Shown piece by piece: positions 1 through 10,131 of a DNA stretch of 39,467 bases. Below the pieces are notes generated by a model that was not told the DNA's origin, made no database searches, and worked only from the letters and a program-made list of their open reading frames with translations. How positions within the stretch are numbered: position 1 is the first letter of the stretch; the number at the start of each line of letters is the position of its first letter. Position numbers and translations under genes: made by a program. Source of the stretch: Chara braunii (lineage: Eukaryota > Streptophyta > Charophyceae > Charales > Characeae); contig BFEA01000506.1 in the NCBI GenBank assembly GCA_003427395.1, positions 187,115 through 226,581 on the forward strand. Direction: 5' to 3'.

Positions 1-162
1 CGAATCACGCCCAGGGCCTGCATTCCTTGGAAAAGCCCGGAAGGGCGTGGAAATGTCTTTGTTGCCAGGCCTGAGTTTCTCTCAACCAACTGGCGTGTCG
101 CAACTGCCTGGACCCCAAATATGAAATTGACAGTCGAGGGCCTCTTGCGATATGTAAGGCCC

Positions 163-257
163 GCCTTCACTTAGGGCGGGCACCATTGCCTTCACTTAGG
201 GCGGGCACCTCCGCCTTCGCTTAGGGCAGGCACCTCCGCCTTCACTTAGGGCGGGCA
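163..257. repeat. 25-bp tandem repeat, four copies
   Basis: Four head-to-tail copies of a 25-bp unit start at about 163, 188, 213 and 238, sharing the core gccttcacttagggcgggca. Each unit holds short inverted arms (GCCCGCC and GGCGGGC) around an 8-nt AT-richer loop, so each copy can fold into a small hairpin. The third copy has two substitutions. The rest of 1-350 shows no gene. Confidence 0.9.
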
Positions 258-488
258 ATGCTGTAACAGGGCCCCATAGGCCTACCGAGGACCCTGACCC
301 TCGCACACCCAAAAAAAAAAAAAAAAATCTATTTTATAGGGCATACTCCTGTCAGGACTTTTTTCTTTTTTTTTGACTTTTTCGAAAGTCCCAATTATTT
401 GCAAAAAAGAAGACAGTTTGAAAAATTCCAAAAAAAAAAGGAGATCGTTTTAAAAGTCTCATTTTTTTGCAAAAGGAGATAGTGCAAT

Positions 489-552
489 CAGACTCGCAAA
501 CTTGTCTTGTTGGGTCGTTGAGGAAGACCGCTGAGACAAGTTTGTGAGTCTG
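489..552. repeat. Hairpin with 19-bp stem
   Basis: cagactcgcaaacttgtct at 489-507 is the reverse complement of 534-552 with one mismatch, leaving a 26-nt loop. It sits in A/T-rich low-complexity DNA (300-660) in which a loose motif of the type tttgaaaagtctcattttttgcaaaaggagata recurs in variants near 370, 420, 450 and 590. No gene is supported here. Confidence 0.8.
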
Positions 553-674
553 CCTCATGCATTATCATATCATGCGCATAGTTTGAAAAGCCCCGATTTT
601 TTGCGAAAAAAGGAGATAGTTTGAAAAAGTTCAAAGAAAAAGAACAAAGGGAAAAAAAAGAAAAGGAAGAATTG

Positions 675-741
675 TGGAGCCGAACAAGGTCAAGCAAAAA
701 GGAGGAGGACACAACTTGAAGGGCATATTATAAACACATTG
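675..741. repeat. Outer inverted repeat, left copy
   Basis: About 67 bp beginning tggagccgaacaaggtcaag and ending in ...ataaacacattg is the reverse complement of 10238-10303, apart from a few substitutions and a 3-nt indel. It lies outside the Harbinger TIR, 27 bp from it, so it is not part of the TIR itself. It may mark an older palindromic target or a larger enclosing element. Confidence 0.85.
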
Positions 742-768
742 GGACTTTCTCAAACTATGGGACCATAT

Positions 769-793
769 GGGTCTTGTTAGAAACTCCTAAAAG
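769..793 (+). repeat. Left TIR of the Harbinger element
   Basis: 25 bp pairing with 10132-10156 at about 21 of 25 positions. The preceding TAT (766-768) is repeated after the right end. A/T-rich sequence with repeated cctaaa/tttagg motifs follows inside to about 960. Confidence 0.85.
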
Positions 794-869
794 TGCTAGT
801 TTTTTGGATTGCTTCGTGGTTGCACGCATTCCTAAATCCGATTTTCAGATGGAAAATGTGAAAACGGCC

Positions 870-885
870 TTAGGACTTGTCCTAA
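870..885. promoter_or_regulatory. Subterminal palindrome, left
   Basis: The 16-bp palindrome ttaggacttgtcctaa lies about 100 bp inside the left end and occurs identically at 10103-10118, about 40 bp inside the right end, followed on both sides by a ...aatttaggatt motif. In PIF/Harbinger elements the Myb-like protein is known to bind subterminal motifs. That this palindrome is the binding site is inference. Confidence 0.5.
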
Positions 886-959
886 AAAGAATTTAGGATT
901 TCCCAGGCAAAATATCCTAAAATTTTTAGTAGCCCCGGACCTACTGAAAAATTTAGGAA

Positions 960-2010
960 ACCGCATTTGGCGGAGTCGTGGCATCGCGTGCATGGCACCG
1001 CCGTCTCGAACTCCGTGGTGCAGAAGTTGTCCGTCGGGCCACGGGATCGGACATCTGAGGCATTCGGTGGGCCGAGGGGGGCAACGGCCACCAGTGGTAG
1101 CCGTTGGCGGGCGGGGTGGAGCGCCGAGGGTGAGCGGGGGTGCCCTGTCGTCCGTAGTCGACCGTTGGCTTCGATGCGAAACACGGAGGAGGACGCCGAC
1201 TCGCGCAGCACAACATACCGACGACGGACGGGCAGTGGATGGGCCCCAACGGTCGAAATTTGAACTGCAGGCGTCGTCTTGTGCGTACAACGATATATGA
1301 AGGTACTGCGGTCCGATCCGTTCGCATGCCGGGCGACGTCTTCTATAGTGCTTGTCTGTAACTGCATCTGAAGGCGACATTCATGGCAAACATGTACAGG
1401 AGGTTGTCTCTGCTGCTACTCGCCAGCATCGTCTTCTTGTTTGTTGTCTTCCGCCACGTGTGTTTCGCGTTCCGCCCGTGGAAGCAACCTCGCAAACAAC
1501 GGGCGTCCACGATACGGCCTTCCGTGCAGCGACGAATGGCGAACTTCGATGCAGGCAGAGAACTGGCGGCAGGTCAGGGTGGAGTAGGATCTTGCACGCC
1601 GGTGAGTTGACGGCGGTACGACCCATCGTTGTACAGCCATCTACCACCACACGAGCAGCCGCTGCCCCCGTCGGACGAGGAACCGGAGACGGAGGAACTC
1701 ACGACATTACCTTTGGGCAGTGGGTCGACACTGATGTGGTCGATCAACCCCGAGCCTTCGCCACGTTCCCTTCAACGCGCAGGAAGTGCGCACACCCAGC
1801 AGTGCACACTCGAAGCCGGTGTGTCCGTTAATGTCGGTGTTTGGCCTTCACTTTCTAACCAGCAACATGGCAAGAGTGTGTGGTCCTCCGAACGGAGGAG
1901 AAACGGCTGCCTCGCCCCTGCCAGATTAAAAGCGGGCCACGTGCGCATCGGCGATAGTCGTTTGGACATGCCGAACCCGAGCAAAACTACGCAGGCGGAC
2001 TCGAGACACG
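960..2010 (+). other. GC-rich 5' region of the Harbinger element, no firm gene
   Basis: Several overlapping open frames occur on both strands, as expected from GC-rich DNA. The best candidate for decayed coding sequence is the + frame from 1629 to 2066, open for about 145 codons and running into the trihelix pseudogene in another frame. It may be a broken N-terminal part of that gene. A shorter + frame from 1383 starts with a hydrophobic stretch of about 20 residues (RRLSLLLLASIVFLFVVF), which could be chance. No function is assigned. Confidence 0.3.
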
Positions 2011-3074
2011 ATGCCGCTTGCAGACCACCGACGTGTCCACAACCTACAGTGGACAACATCATGTGAGGAATGTCCAACATGCGGGCACACAGCGATGGCG
2101 GCATTCCGTGATGACGTCGACGATGGAGACATTGAGGACATGGAGGCAGTGGACGACGACGATGAAGTCAAAATTCGGACGTTGGGGAAGACAACAGGGA
2201 GGGCGAAAGGATGCGGCAGACGTGGTGGTCGTGGTCGATCCAGTGGGCGGGGCGGCAGAGGAGGCGCATCCGACGATGGTGGGAAGCCGGCGGCATATTG
2301 GTCGACGGATAACCAATTGCGGCTTGTGAGATGTAAGAGGGAGCAAGACATGCACCTGGCAGGGCTGGGTCACAATTACGGCCGAATGCGAACGAAGGAG
2401 TGGAAATGGGATGACATTGCGAAATGGATGGCCAACATGGGGACGCCAAAAGAAGCCGATGACTGTTCCAAGAAGTGGGACAATCTATTTCAGAACTACA
2501 AGAAGATACAAAGATTTGAGGGGAAGAGCGGCGAGGCAGATTTCTTCAAGTTGTCGAACGAAGAGCGGAAGGAGCACAATTTCAAGTTCAGGATGGAGAG
2601 GATGCTGAACAATGAGATCCATCGAGCATGCCAGGCAACCACACCATTTTCCCTCCCAACATCGCCAACACTGGTAGTCCGGAAGGGGTGCAGTTGCCGA
2701 GGCGAGGAGCGGGAGGTGGGGAGTCTGTTGGAAGTGAAGCCGGCCGTGATGGCGGCGCAGATGACCGTTCCTCGGCTAGGGACTCTGATCAAAACGCAGG
2801 TAACGGGGTCGGAGGTGGAAAGCGGAAGAATGCATGTCACCAGACTTTCGAGGCAATCACTGATATGATGGACCGGCATGGGCAACTCATGGCATCGACG
2901 ATCAATTCGTCGAGCAAGCGGGAGTGTTACATCTTGACCAGGCAATGCGACAGACTAGAGCAGAAGGTAGCGGTTCAGAGAGCGCATTATGCGGCGTCCA
3001 ACGAAACGCAGAAGATGATGTGCCACGCTCTAATGGAGATCGTTGCCGCCATTCGAGGTCGTTCGACGATGTAG
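2011..3074 (+). pseudogene. Trihelix (Myb/SANT-like) DNA-binding protein of the Harbinger element, frameshifted
   Basis: The frame from ATG 2011 (a second ATG at 2095 is equally plausible) encodes an acidic stretch, an Arg/Gly-rich stretch (residues about 62-86) and a trihelix domain with the three spaced tryptophans W97, W133 and W156 (YWSTDNQLRLV, EWKWDDIAKWM, CSKKWDNLFQNYKKI). It then runs out of homology after residue ~205. The continuation lies in another frame, 2628-3074, with an N/P/G-rich linker and a C-terminal helical segment (TFEAITDMMDRHGQLMAST ... LTRQCDRLEQKVAVQRAHY) that looks like a coiled coil. One indel near 2620-2635 explains the shift. In PIF/Harbinger elements the Myb-like partner binds the ends and helps the transposase work in the nucleus. 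Trihelix proteins are also host transcription factors in plants, but the position between the TIRs favours the transposon role. Confidence 0.75.
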
Positions 3075-3609
3075 ACCCTTCCTTCGTGTGTTGTCTGTCA
3101 TTCCGCTCTTGCGCTTGTCAGGGTCTTCCTTTGCTTACAGACATGAAATTAATCTCTTATATTCTTGTTCTATATTTTTATTTTTTTTCGGTCCTCTACC
3201 TAGTCGGTCGTGTGCCCTTTGGGTTGATCATTGTGCTGATCTTTCTGCTGATCATTCCCTGTGAGTCATCATCGCTCTCTGACCGCTGAAAGGACAAGGC
3301 TGCCAGCAGAATAAATCACGGTGAACAACTGGTCGAACCACTCCGCGCCAACGGAACCTTCACCGTCGTCGCGGTTCCTGCAATACCTCCACTCCCTCGT
3401 GGCGACATTGCATGCTCGCTGTCTTCCACGATTCGCCGTCATTCGCTCGCAGCGCGCAATCAGCATCCAATGTTAGCCACGTACGCAAGCTGCCACCTTG
3501 TAGATCGCACGAAGCAGGACATTCTTCGGGAAGGCGGTACTCGTACTCCTTGCCAGTGTGAAACGTCGTTGGCTCAACTCCGGGATGGACGTCTACAACA
3601 GTAAAACGT

Positions 3610-5393
3610 TGCGGGACGTAGTAGCGCGGCATCAGGCAAGGCCATCTCTCCAAAGGGCGGAGGCGGTTCTCGTGCACGCAACAAGAAGCGTGATGCACCT
3701 CATGACGACGCTGGAGGAGCGGACAGAGGAGGGCGGCAAGTGACGAAGGCAAAAAAGGATCGCCGAGACAGCGCATCATTCAAAGGCGCCCGAATGGACG
3801 GGGATGGGTGGGGAAGACCAAGCAGGACCGATGATAATGACGTCTTCTCGACTGCCGTTGAAAGTTCGTGCAATAGTTGGGGGGTCAGCTGCACAGGCGA
3901 CGACTTGCGACGAGCGCAGCATCAACGTCGAAGTGAATGAAGATGCGAGGGTGGACGATAGCCAAGGCGGTGTGGTGCCCGAACGTAACGCAATGCAGCC
4001 GGTTACACTGTCAACGACGCCACGTCAACAGCGCACAATTGTGGCTATAGGGGGAGCGATGCCCAGACAGGCAGTCCCACTTCCAGCAACGCCACGTCAG
4101 CATCACGCGGGCGAGAATGTCGGATCTGGTGTTGCGGCCGCCACTGCGACGACGGTGGAACCGCCGCAACCCCGCCACGCAGGTGCGGACGTAGGAGTTG
4201 TGCAAGGAGCACCGCAGGTGGGGACAGGGGAAGGCTGCACGGAGGAGGACGTGGCGAGCGCAATGGAGGTTGCGCGTGCGGAGAAGAAGAGGGCGAGCGA
4301 GGATGACGAACCTCTCGTTAACAGGGTGCGCAAAGGCGGACTGGCGAAAGATCTGGCGGAGCAGGTGAGACTGTGGGTCGATGACAAATCATTGTGGACA
4401 TCAGAGGAGGGGCACAGACTCTACAATATCATCAACGAGGCACGTGAGCACCTCGTCGTCGTCACAAGCGGGCTTCCACTCGCGAACGTCCTGAGAAGTG
4501 TCGCCATGCCCAGATCCAACATCGCGGAGATCAGGATCACGGATGCAGGGCAGTTGCAAGGAGCATTGAGGCGCACATCGAAAGTCTAGAGTGTGGCCTT
4601 GTAGGTTTTGCATGGCGGGGTCTTCAAATCGGGCTCCGAAAAACGAGAATAGAATGTCGCCTTCCTTTACGTACTGGAATCTGTGGCAACCGACATTGCG
4701 CACGTGATGTGGCATGGTGAGGAGTAGAGTAACGTCGTCAGTCCCACCGTTTGTGTGCACACGCTAGAGAATAAGGATGGACCTCCCGTTGTGGTTTGTT
4801 GGGGTGCACATCGAAGACAGGCCGGCAAACGACAAGATGGCAGCGTACCAGGTGGCAACTATGATGGGACTGATCGCGACATTCAGCACGACGGCCGAAA
4901 CGGCCCAAAACGTCGCTGGGGGACGCGTCGCACATGAACATCAGTCTCATCTGACTGAAAGCTTCAAGGAGCTGTTGGCGGCGTGCATGTGGATCATGCG
5001 AATGGCGGGAGATGATCTGCGCTCACACTACGAAGCCTTCTACATCCCCAACATGCTCGCCAAGCCCCTGCTCGTCGCGTCCATGCACTGTTTGTTCGAT
5101 CGGCGGCGGCACATCATGTCTACAACCAACTCCACAACGGAATAGCTGGGGAAGGCGCGGGTGACGTTGGGGCACTCCCCGAACTTCCCGCCGGACTTAG
5201 CGCCTTGCGCCGTTAAGTTCCAACATTATGCCAGCTTGTTAGGGCCCGACGAGGCGAGAGGGCTTCAGTGGTTGAGGACAGGGCTAGCCGCCGCCGCTGA
5301 CGACGAAGATGACGAGTAGGAGGAGGAGTGAAGTGGAGAGAGGGGTGTGCAGCGAGGACGAACATGACGATGTCGCGATGATGAAAATGCTGC

Positions 5394-5435
<42 letters not shown>

Positions 5436-5482
5436 TATGCCGATGACGTGCCGATGATGATGATGATGATGATGATGATGAC

Positions 5483-5560
<78 letters not shown>

Positions 5561-5752
5561 AGGTATGACAGTGAACTTCATCATTACGACGATGATGACG
5601 ATAATGACGATGATGATGAGGATGACGATGATGATGATAATGATGATGATGACGGCCACGGTGACGACGATGATAATCACGACCGTGATGACGAGTTGGC
5701 GATGTGGGAGAAGTTGGGAAAGGCCTTGCATGGTGGTCGTCATTGGTTGTAG
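3610..5752 (+). pseudogene. Second Harbinger-borne gene, unknown function, multiply broken
   Basis: Fragments read in one direction across several frames: a basic stretch (SRARNKKRDAPHDDAGG) in a frame open from about 3613 to 3940; a 261-residue frame 3804-4589, Ala/Thr/Pro-rich, then VARAEKKRASEDDEPLVNRV and a folded-looking part with LWVDDKSLWTSEEGHRLYNI; and a frame from ATG 4777 (MDLPLWFVGVHIEDRP ... ACMWIMRMAGDDL ... VASMHCLFDRRRHIM). The last meets a TAG at 5143-5145, stays open after it, and stops at 5317-5319 with an acidic AAAADDEDDE end. The frame before 4777 also has stops. Beyond 5396 the GAT repeat codes for poly-Asp in one frame, ending ELAMWEKLGKALHGG with a stop at 5750-5752, perhaps the original acidic tail. 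I recognise no domain. Its place beside the trihelix gene, on the same strand between the TIRs, suggests it belongs to this transposon lineage. Confidence 0.5.
5396..5660 (+). repeat. (GAT)n/(ATG)n trinucleotide repeat
   Basis: A long GAT/TGA/ATG tract with a few interruptions, for example at 5431-5452 and 5561-5590. It reads as poly-Asp, poly-Met or poly-stop-bearing frames on + and poly-His or poly-Ile on -. The Asp frame connects to an acidic, low-complexity protein end up to 5752. The His and Ile frames on - are artefacts of the repeat. Confidence 0.9.
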
Positions 5753-6801
5753 GTGGCACTATATTTTCCATAATTTTGGTTTAACTAGCATTGTAGTAGA
5801 CGACCAGTTTCTGCGTACGGTCATTGGGGTGGTCCAGTGCTTGTTTTTTGTTTTTGTTTTTTTTTGGTACGAAAGGCTCGCTTCGTGCGCCTGTTTGTCC
5901 CTTCCCAAGACGTTGATGATGACGATGTGCATTGGTGTGGCAGTCAGGGGGCCTTTTTATTTTGGAGGACAATCACCCATTCGAAATTCACGTCCAGACG
6001 AACGGTTGTTGTGTGTGAACGGTATTAATTGCTGCAGTTTAACGACTTTTTTTTGTGTATCATTTTCAGAAGACCTTGTCAGGCTTGTCATCGCCTCCAT
6101 ACATGTTTGAATGTGGTCATCTCTGCATTCGATGATGTTGTCATCTCTGCATTCCATGAACATTGCATTGCATTGAATTTTTGTTTTTTTTTTTGTGTGT
6201 AAAAGGAAAGTGTGAATAAATAAAGAGAGCATGTGGATCATGAAACTGGAATACATTATTCGCTAATTGAAGATAACAATTGTTAATTGACAATTTTTGA
6301 CGCAAGTTTTCTTAATCAAAGAGAAGAAACGCCAACGACAAAATAAGACAACCTTTGCAATGCGACGACCGACAAGCAAGCCATTCCAGCTTGTCAACTT
6401 TATCATCTATTTCAGAACTCACAGTAAGCATATGGATAACGAACCGCTGCAAACCATTCCAGCACTTCAATGTAATCATCAACTCAAAATGAATTAGAAA
6501 ATGCATGTCCCGTTCTGTAAGGTTGGAGACCATCTACTCTAAACAACAGCTACACGGCACGACGTCGCCGGTGGAAGACCGCACTCCCTCTGTAGGCGCA
6601 ACACAAACCAACCCTCAACCGTGCAACGACTAATCGCGACACACGGCACCCGCAAACTTGACGTCGTCGATCATGGACCGCTGGACCACAACCTGCACAC
6701 CGGTGGCGATCCGAGAACACGAGGAAGCACAAAACAAACCCGAAGTCCACTCTCGATGCACCATGGCACACTCCCACCTCCCATCCAAAAGAACCACCAA
6801 C

Positions 6802-6864
<63 letters not shown>

Positions 6865-7011
6865 CCCTCCCCTCTGGTGTGAGAACGGGCGAACTACTGA
6901 CCATCCCACGGTAGGCCAATCATCGATGACATCAACCCTACTGTGTCGGCCGCCATACCGAACGTGGCGCTCCCACGTTCTTCACGACCCACACCCCGCA
7001 GCTGCACACGC
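5753..7011. other. Non-coding stretch with poly-C tract
   Basis: I see no gene. It includes T-rich tracts near 5845 and 6180, a short duplicated gtcatctctgcattc motif at about 6114 and 6142, and from 6803 to 6863 an uninterrupted run of 61 C. The proline or glycine frames crossing the run are artefacts. The left end of the transposase pseudogene follows. Confidence 0.7.
6803..6863 (+). repeat. Poly-C run of 61 bases
   Basis: Uninterrupted C from 6803 to 6863, ended by G at 6864. The complementary strand is a 61-base G run able to form G-quadruplexes. Such long homopolymers are often mis-sized in assemblies, so the length is uncertain. Confidence 0.95.
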
Positions 7012-7567
7012 CTACATCAAAGTCAGCCGGTCTCGAAGTGCATCCCTCAACAGGTCCCCGTCGACGTTCGTGCTTTGTTGCCTCCCGCCCGCATCTTTTC
7101 CCACCATACCTAAATCGACTCTACGTCGGACGCCGTTTTTATCCACCTCCCACCGCAGGTTCTCGTAGAACTCGATTTTCGCATCCAGGAGGATGTTGTG
7201 GAGAGTGCATATGGCGACGAATTGTTGCGGCAAGGTCTCCAAATTCGTTTTGTGGGTGCGTAGGAATAGACGCCACATGCACTTCAACCGCCCGAACGCC
7301 CTTTCCACACACCCCCGCGCCACCTTCTGCCCTGGGTAACCGTTTGAACACCGTGAACGCGCGTTCTCATTCAAACGCGTTCAAATGCGCCACATGGCAG
7401 GGGGTAGGAAAAAATCGAACGCGCACCCCCTCCCAGCATGCGCGTGTCGTGCACCACCCTGGGGCGCGTGGCATTCAAAAAAAGAAGTAAAAAAAATAAA
7501 CACAAAATACCCCCACCCAAACATATACACACGCACACCAATACACACAGATATTTACACACACACA

Positions 7568-8346
7568 CACATGCACTCCTTTTTTTTGTGGGGGGGGGGA
7601 ATCTCCCTAACATGGCTCAGAAGGCCCATGCAGGCATTTCTGAAGAGTCCTCGCAGTAATGTAGCGGAGACCCTTCACCAAGATTGAGGGAGGCAGTGAA
7701 TATGAAGTAGAGCACGAGCTGGACGAATATATACTAACGATTCAAATTCAGGTCTGTGTTTCAGCAGTTATGGGTTGCTCACGTAGCCAAGCCGTGTTGC
7801 TCTCTACACGTGATTCTCAGGGTTTGGCTGCACTACTCACCAAACATGCAAAACTAGAATGAATCTTCTGCAGAACATGGAATAATATGCCGCCAAAAAT
7901 TTCTCGTTTTTCTTTTTTATCGTTTTTCCTTTTTCTCATTTTTCTTTTCTTAGCAATACGTACAGTGGCTCTGAGGACCTCTACTCACCACATGCACAAA
8001 AGACAAAATATATGGCGGCGTATTATTCTATGTTTTGCAGAAGATTCATTATAGTTTTGCACATTTGGTGAGTAGTGCAGCCAAGCCCTGAGAATCACGT
8101 GCACAGACCAACACGGCCTAGCTACGTGAGCAACCCATAACTGTTGAAACACAGACCTGAATTCGAATCCTTAGTATATATTCGGCCAGCTCGTGCTCTA
8201 CTTCATATTCACTGCCTCCCTCAATCTTGGTGAAGGGTCTCCGCTACATTACTGCGAGGACCCTTCAGAATGCCTGCATGGGCCTTCTGAGCCATGTCGG
8301 GGAGATTCCCCCACCCCCCCAGCCCCAAAAAAAAGGAGTGCATGTG
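7568..8346. repeat. Long inverted repeat, arms about 330 bp
   Basis: The left arm 7568-7894 and right arm 8014-8346 are reverse complements with well over 90% identity by eye, separated by about 119 bp. The outer ends both carry the ggagtgcatgtg motif and an A/G-run. A transcript through it would form a near-perfect long hairpin RNA. The loop repeats part of an arm motif (ctactcacca ... catgca). Confidence 0.9.
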
Positions 8347-8391
8347 GCCACAGTTTTTTTNAAAAGGAGTGCATGTGGCCACAGTTTTTTT
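8331..8391. repeat. Exact 30-bp direct repeat around a single N
   Basis: Positions 8331-8360 and 8362-8391 are identical and separated only by the N at 8361. This is most simply a gap-closing or contig-joining artefact that duplicated the overlap, at the outer edge of the right palindrome arm. Confidence 0.85.
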
Positions 8392-9556
8392 GCCGCGTAT
8401 GGATGCTTCGTTTTTTTTTTTGGCCATTACTTGGTCGTTTTGTTTTTTTTTGCAAGGTCGTTGGCCCCTCCCCCACCACCCAGTCCCTCCCACACCCCAA
8501 ACCTGTCGCCCCCAATACTACATGGCTTCTGCGCGAACGTGTCAAAAGCGTTCAGCTGCGTTCAGTGAACGCGCGTTCACCGCGTTCAAAACCTGAACGC
8601 GAAACGCGCGTTCAATGAACCCACAGTAACACAGCTTCTGCCGCATGTCGAAACGTTCCTTGTCAGGACGTTGCTCGATTCCTCTGTACGGCTGGACGAT
8701 CCATGGACAGGCAATGGGGTACCCGTTATCGCCGAGAAGGTAACCTCGCGTCACGACACCATGTGGCAGATTCTCCCGAGGGGCGTTGAAAAGCTCACTA
8801 CTTTCTGCGCGCCTCCACAAATGGGAGTTCTGCAGGCCACGGACATCGTGCACACTTCCCGGGTATCCGACGTGGACGTCCAGGATACGCAGATCCAAAT
8901 CGACTACCACCTGCGCTTGAACGGCGGTCATAGTAGTTATCGGACGGCGCGCCGACAGGCTTGTTAATGTACACGTGTGTGCAGTTGATTGCGCTGACGC
9001 AGTTAGGGAAACCCTTCTCCCGAAAAGCTTGCAGTACCTGCACATGTCTCCGCCCAACAGGCCACTTGATGGATTCGGGGTACGCCTTCAACAGCGCCGA
9101 AGTTACATCGCCGACGACCTGTAGTCCAGTGGCCCTGCCGATGCCGAACGCTGACGTGCCACTCTCGAACGTCTCCCCGGAGGCCCGCCTATACAACGTG
9201 AAAGCAATGACCTGCTCCGCAGGCAATTGCATCCTGTAATGTGTAACCTTCTTCTCGACGTGGGCGGCGCATGCGGCAACGATCTGCATGGAGACATCCC
9301 TGTACATACGCAACTTGTCGTGGAAGTAGTTTTTCGTCGCGTCGTCACATAGCCGGAGATCCTCCCAAGTTCCGCCAGTCCTTCGTTTGATCCACCATCG
9401 CGCCCCTTCCTGCGGGAAGACGCCGGAGTAGAGCGCCGCGCACAACTGCAGGACCGCTTTAGACGTCGCCACGCAATCTGGCGCTTCGACGACGCGTTGC
9501 AACAGTGCTCTGTGTTTCCGCAACTGCGAACGCTTCTGGCTTTCCGTGGACGACAT

Positions 9557-10131
9557 TTCGCCCACCAGTTAAGGACCACGACAGTCACCGCCATCGCCAC
9601 CGCCTCCCTCTCTTCTTCACGCAACCCATGGCCGCCGCCGCCAACGTCCATCTCCGTCGCCCTTTTGCCTCTCACGGATAACGCTTGCGACCGCCGCCGA
9701 AGATGATCCCGCTGCTCTTCCCTCCCACACGACACTGCGCACACCGCTCACGACTCACACAGACGCGAAAGATGGAGCTCCGCGCCAATGGAATCACCAC
9801 CACCATCATTTGTACGTCCCACACGTCACCTGCAAGTCCTCCAGCCCGCCTCCCTGCGTCTGTAAAAATTCGAATTCGAATTTTCGAACGTAGTCCTTCC
9901 CGCACTTCCCACCTCACCCTCCCCAACCGGGCAGGGCCCACCACCGTCTGCACCACGGACACTAGGCTGCAATGGGCGGACATCGACGGCGTGGCTGCGT
10001 ATACGTATATGAGAACCGGCCGCGGGGGACCATTTAGGATGATTCCTAGAAGAAGTTTTTTAGGATTGCATGCGAAGACGCCGCAGCAAATTCTAAACTC
10101 TTTTAGGACTTGTCCTAAATAATTTAGGATT
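9557..10131. other. Right subterminal region of the Harbinger element, no gene
   Basis: Upstream side of the transposase gene, probably holding its promoter, though no core element is convincing. It is GC-rich to about 9870, then has repeated taggat/cctaaa motifs close to the right TIR. Confidence 0.5.
10103..10118. promoter_or_regulatory. Subterminal palindrome, right
   Basis: Second copy of ttaggacttgtcctaa, matching 870-885, followed by aatttaggatt as on the left. It is a candidate binding site for the element's Myb-like protein (inference). Confidence 0.5.

Larger units (their letters stand above)
7341..8625. mobile_element. Nested non-autonomous foldback element, 1,285 bp
   Basis: The insert is bounded by GTAAC on both sides (7336-7340 and 8626-8630), a probable 5-bp target duplication. 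Removing the insert and one GTAAC puts the transposase codons for LCY and PGQKVARG in one frame, strong evidence for the exact borders. Both ends carry tgaacgcgcgttc motifs (7354-7366 on the left; a cluster at 8533-8613 on the right). The middle is a large imperfect palindrome. It has no coding capacity. The superfamily is uncertain. Confidence 0.75.
7012..9556 (-). pseudogene. PIF/Harbinger DDE transposase, interrupted
   Basis: The gene reads from ATG 9556, the first ATG after an in-frame TAA, to a stop at 7012. The N-terminal part has a helical region (YFHDKLRMYRDV, AEQVIAFTLYRRASGETF, IGRATGLQVVGDVTSALL). The DDE_4-type core follows: CVSAINCTHVYI, where family members normally have Asp in the IDxTH motif, so the first catalytic Asp is Asn here; then NYYDR. 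After a frameshift near 8925 come VQAQVVVDLDLRILDVHVG and YPGSVHD with the second Asp, and GYLLGDNGYP. The frame is next broken by the 1,285-bp insert at 7341-8625, after which GQKVARGCVERAFGRLK supplies the third catalytic residue (Glu of VERAFG) and a normal C-terminus (TLHNILLDAK). Cut-and-paste of the element is its known family role. The D-to-N change, frameshift and insert make this copy dead. Confidence 0.85.

Noticed and set aside
158-260. CRISPR-like array (four spaced GC hairpins)
   Set aside because: The 25-bp units are contiguous, with no variable spacers, in a nuclear-type context.
882-1380. Long minus-strand frames opposite 960-1380
   Set aside because: GC-rich DNA gives overlapping frames in five of six frames here; none has a domain or repeat-free composition that stands out.
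5260-5752. Zinc-binding or metal-responsive His-rich protein on -
   Set aside because: Same cause as above; no start, flanking domain or conserved residue supports it.
5265-5771. His-rich, Ile-rich and Met-rich frames across the GAT repeat
   Set aside because: They are reading-frame shadows of a trinucleotide tract and have no non-repeat protein sequence of interest.
6550-6914. Poly-Pro and poly-Gly frames
   Set aside because: Produced by the 61-C homopolymer.
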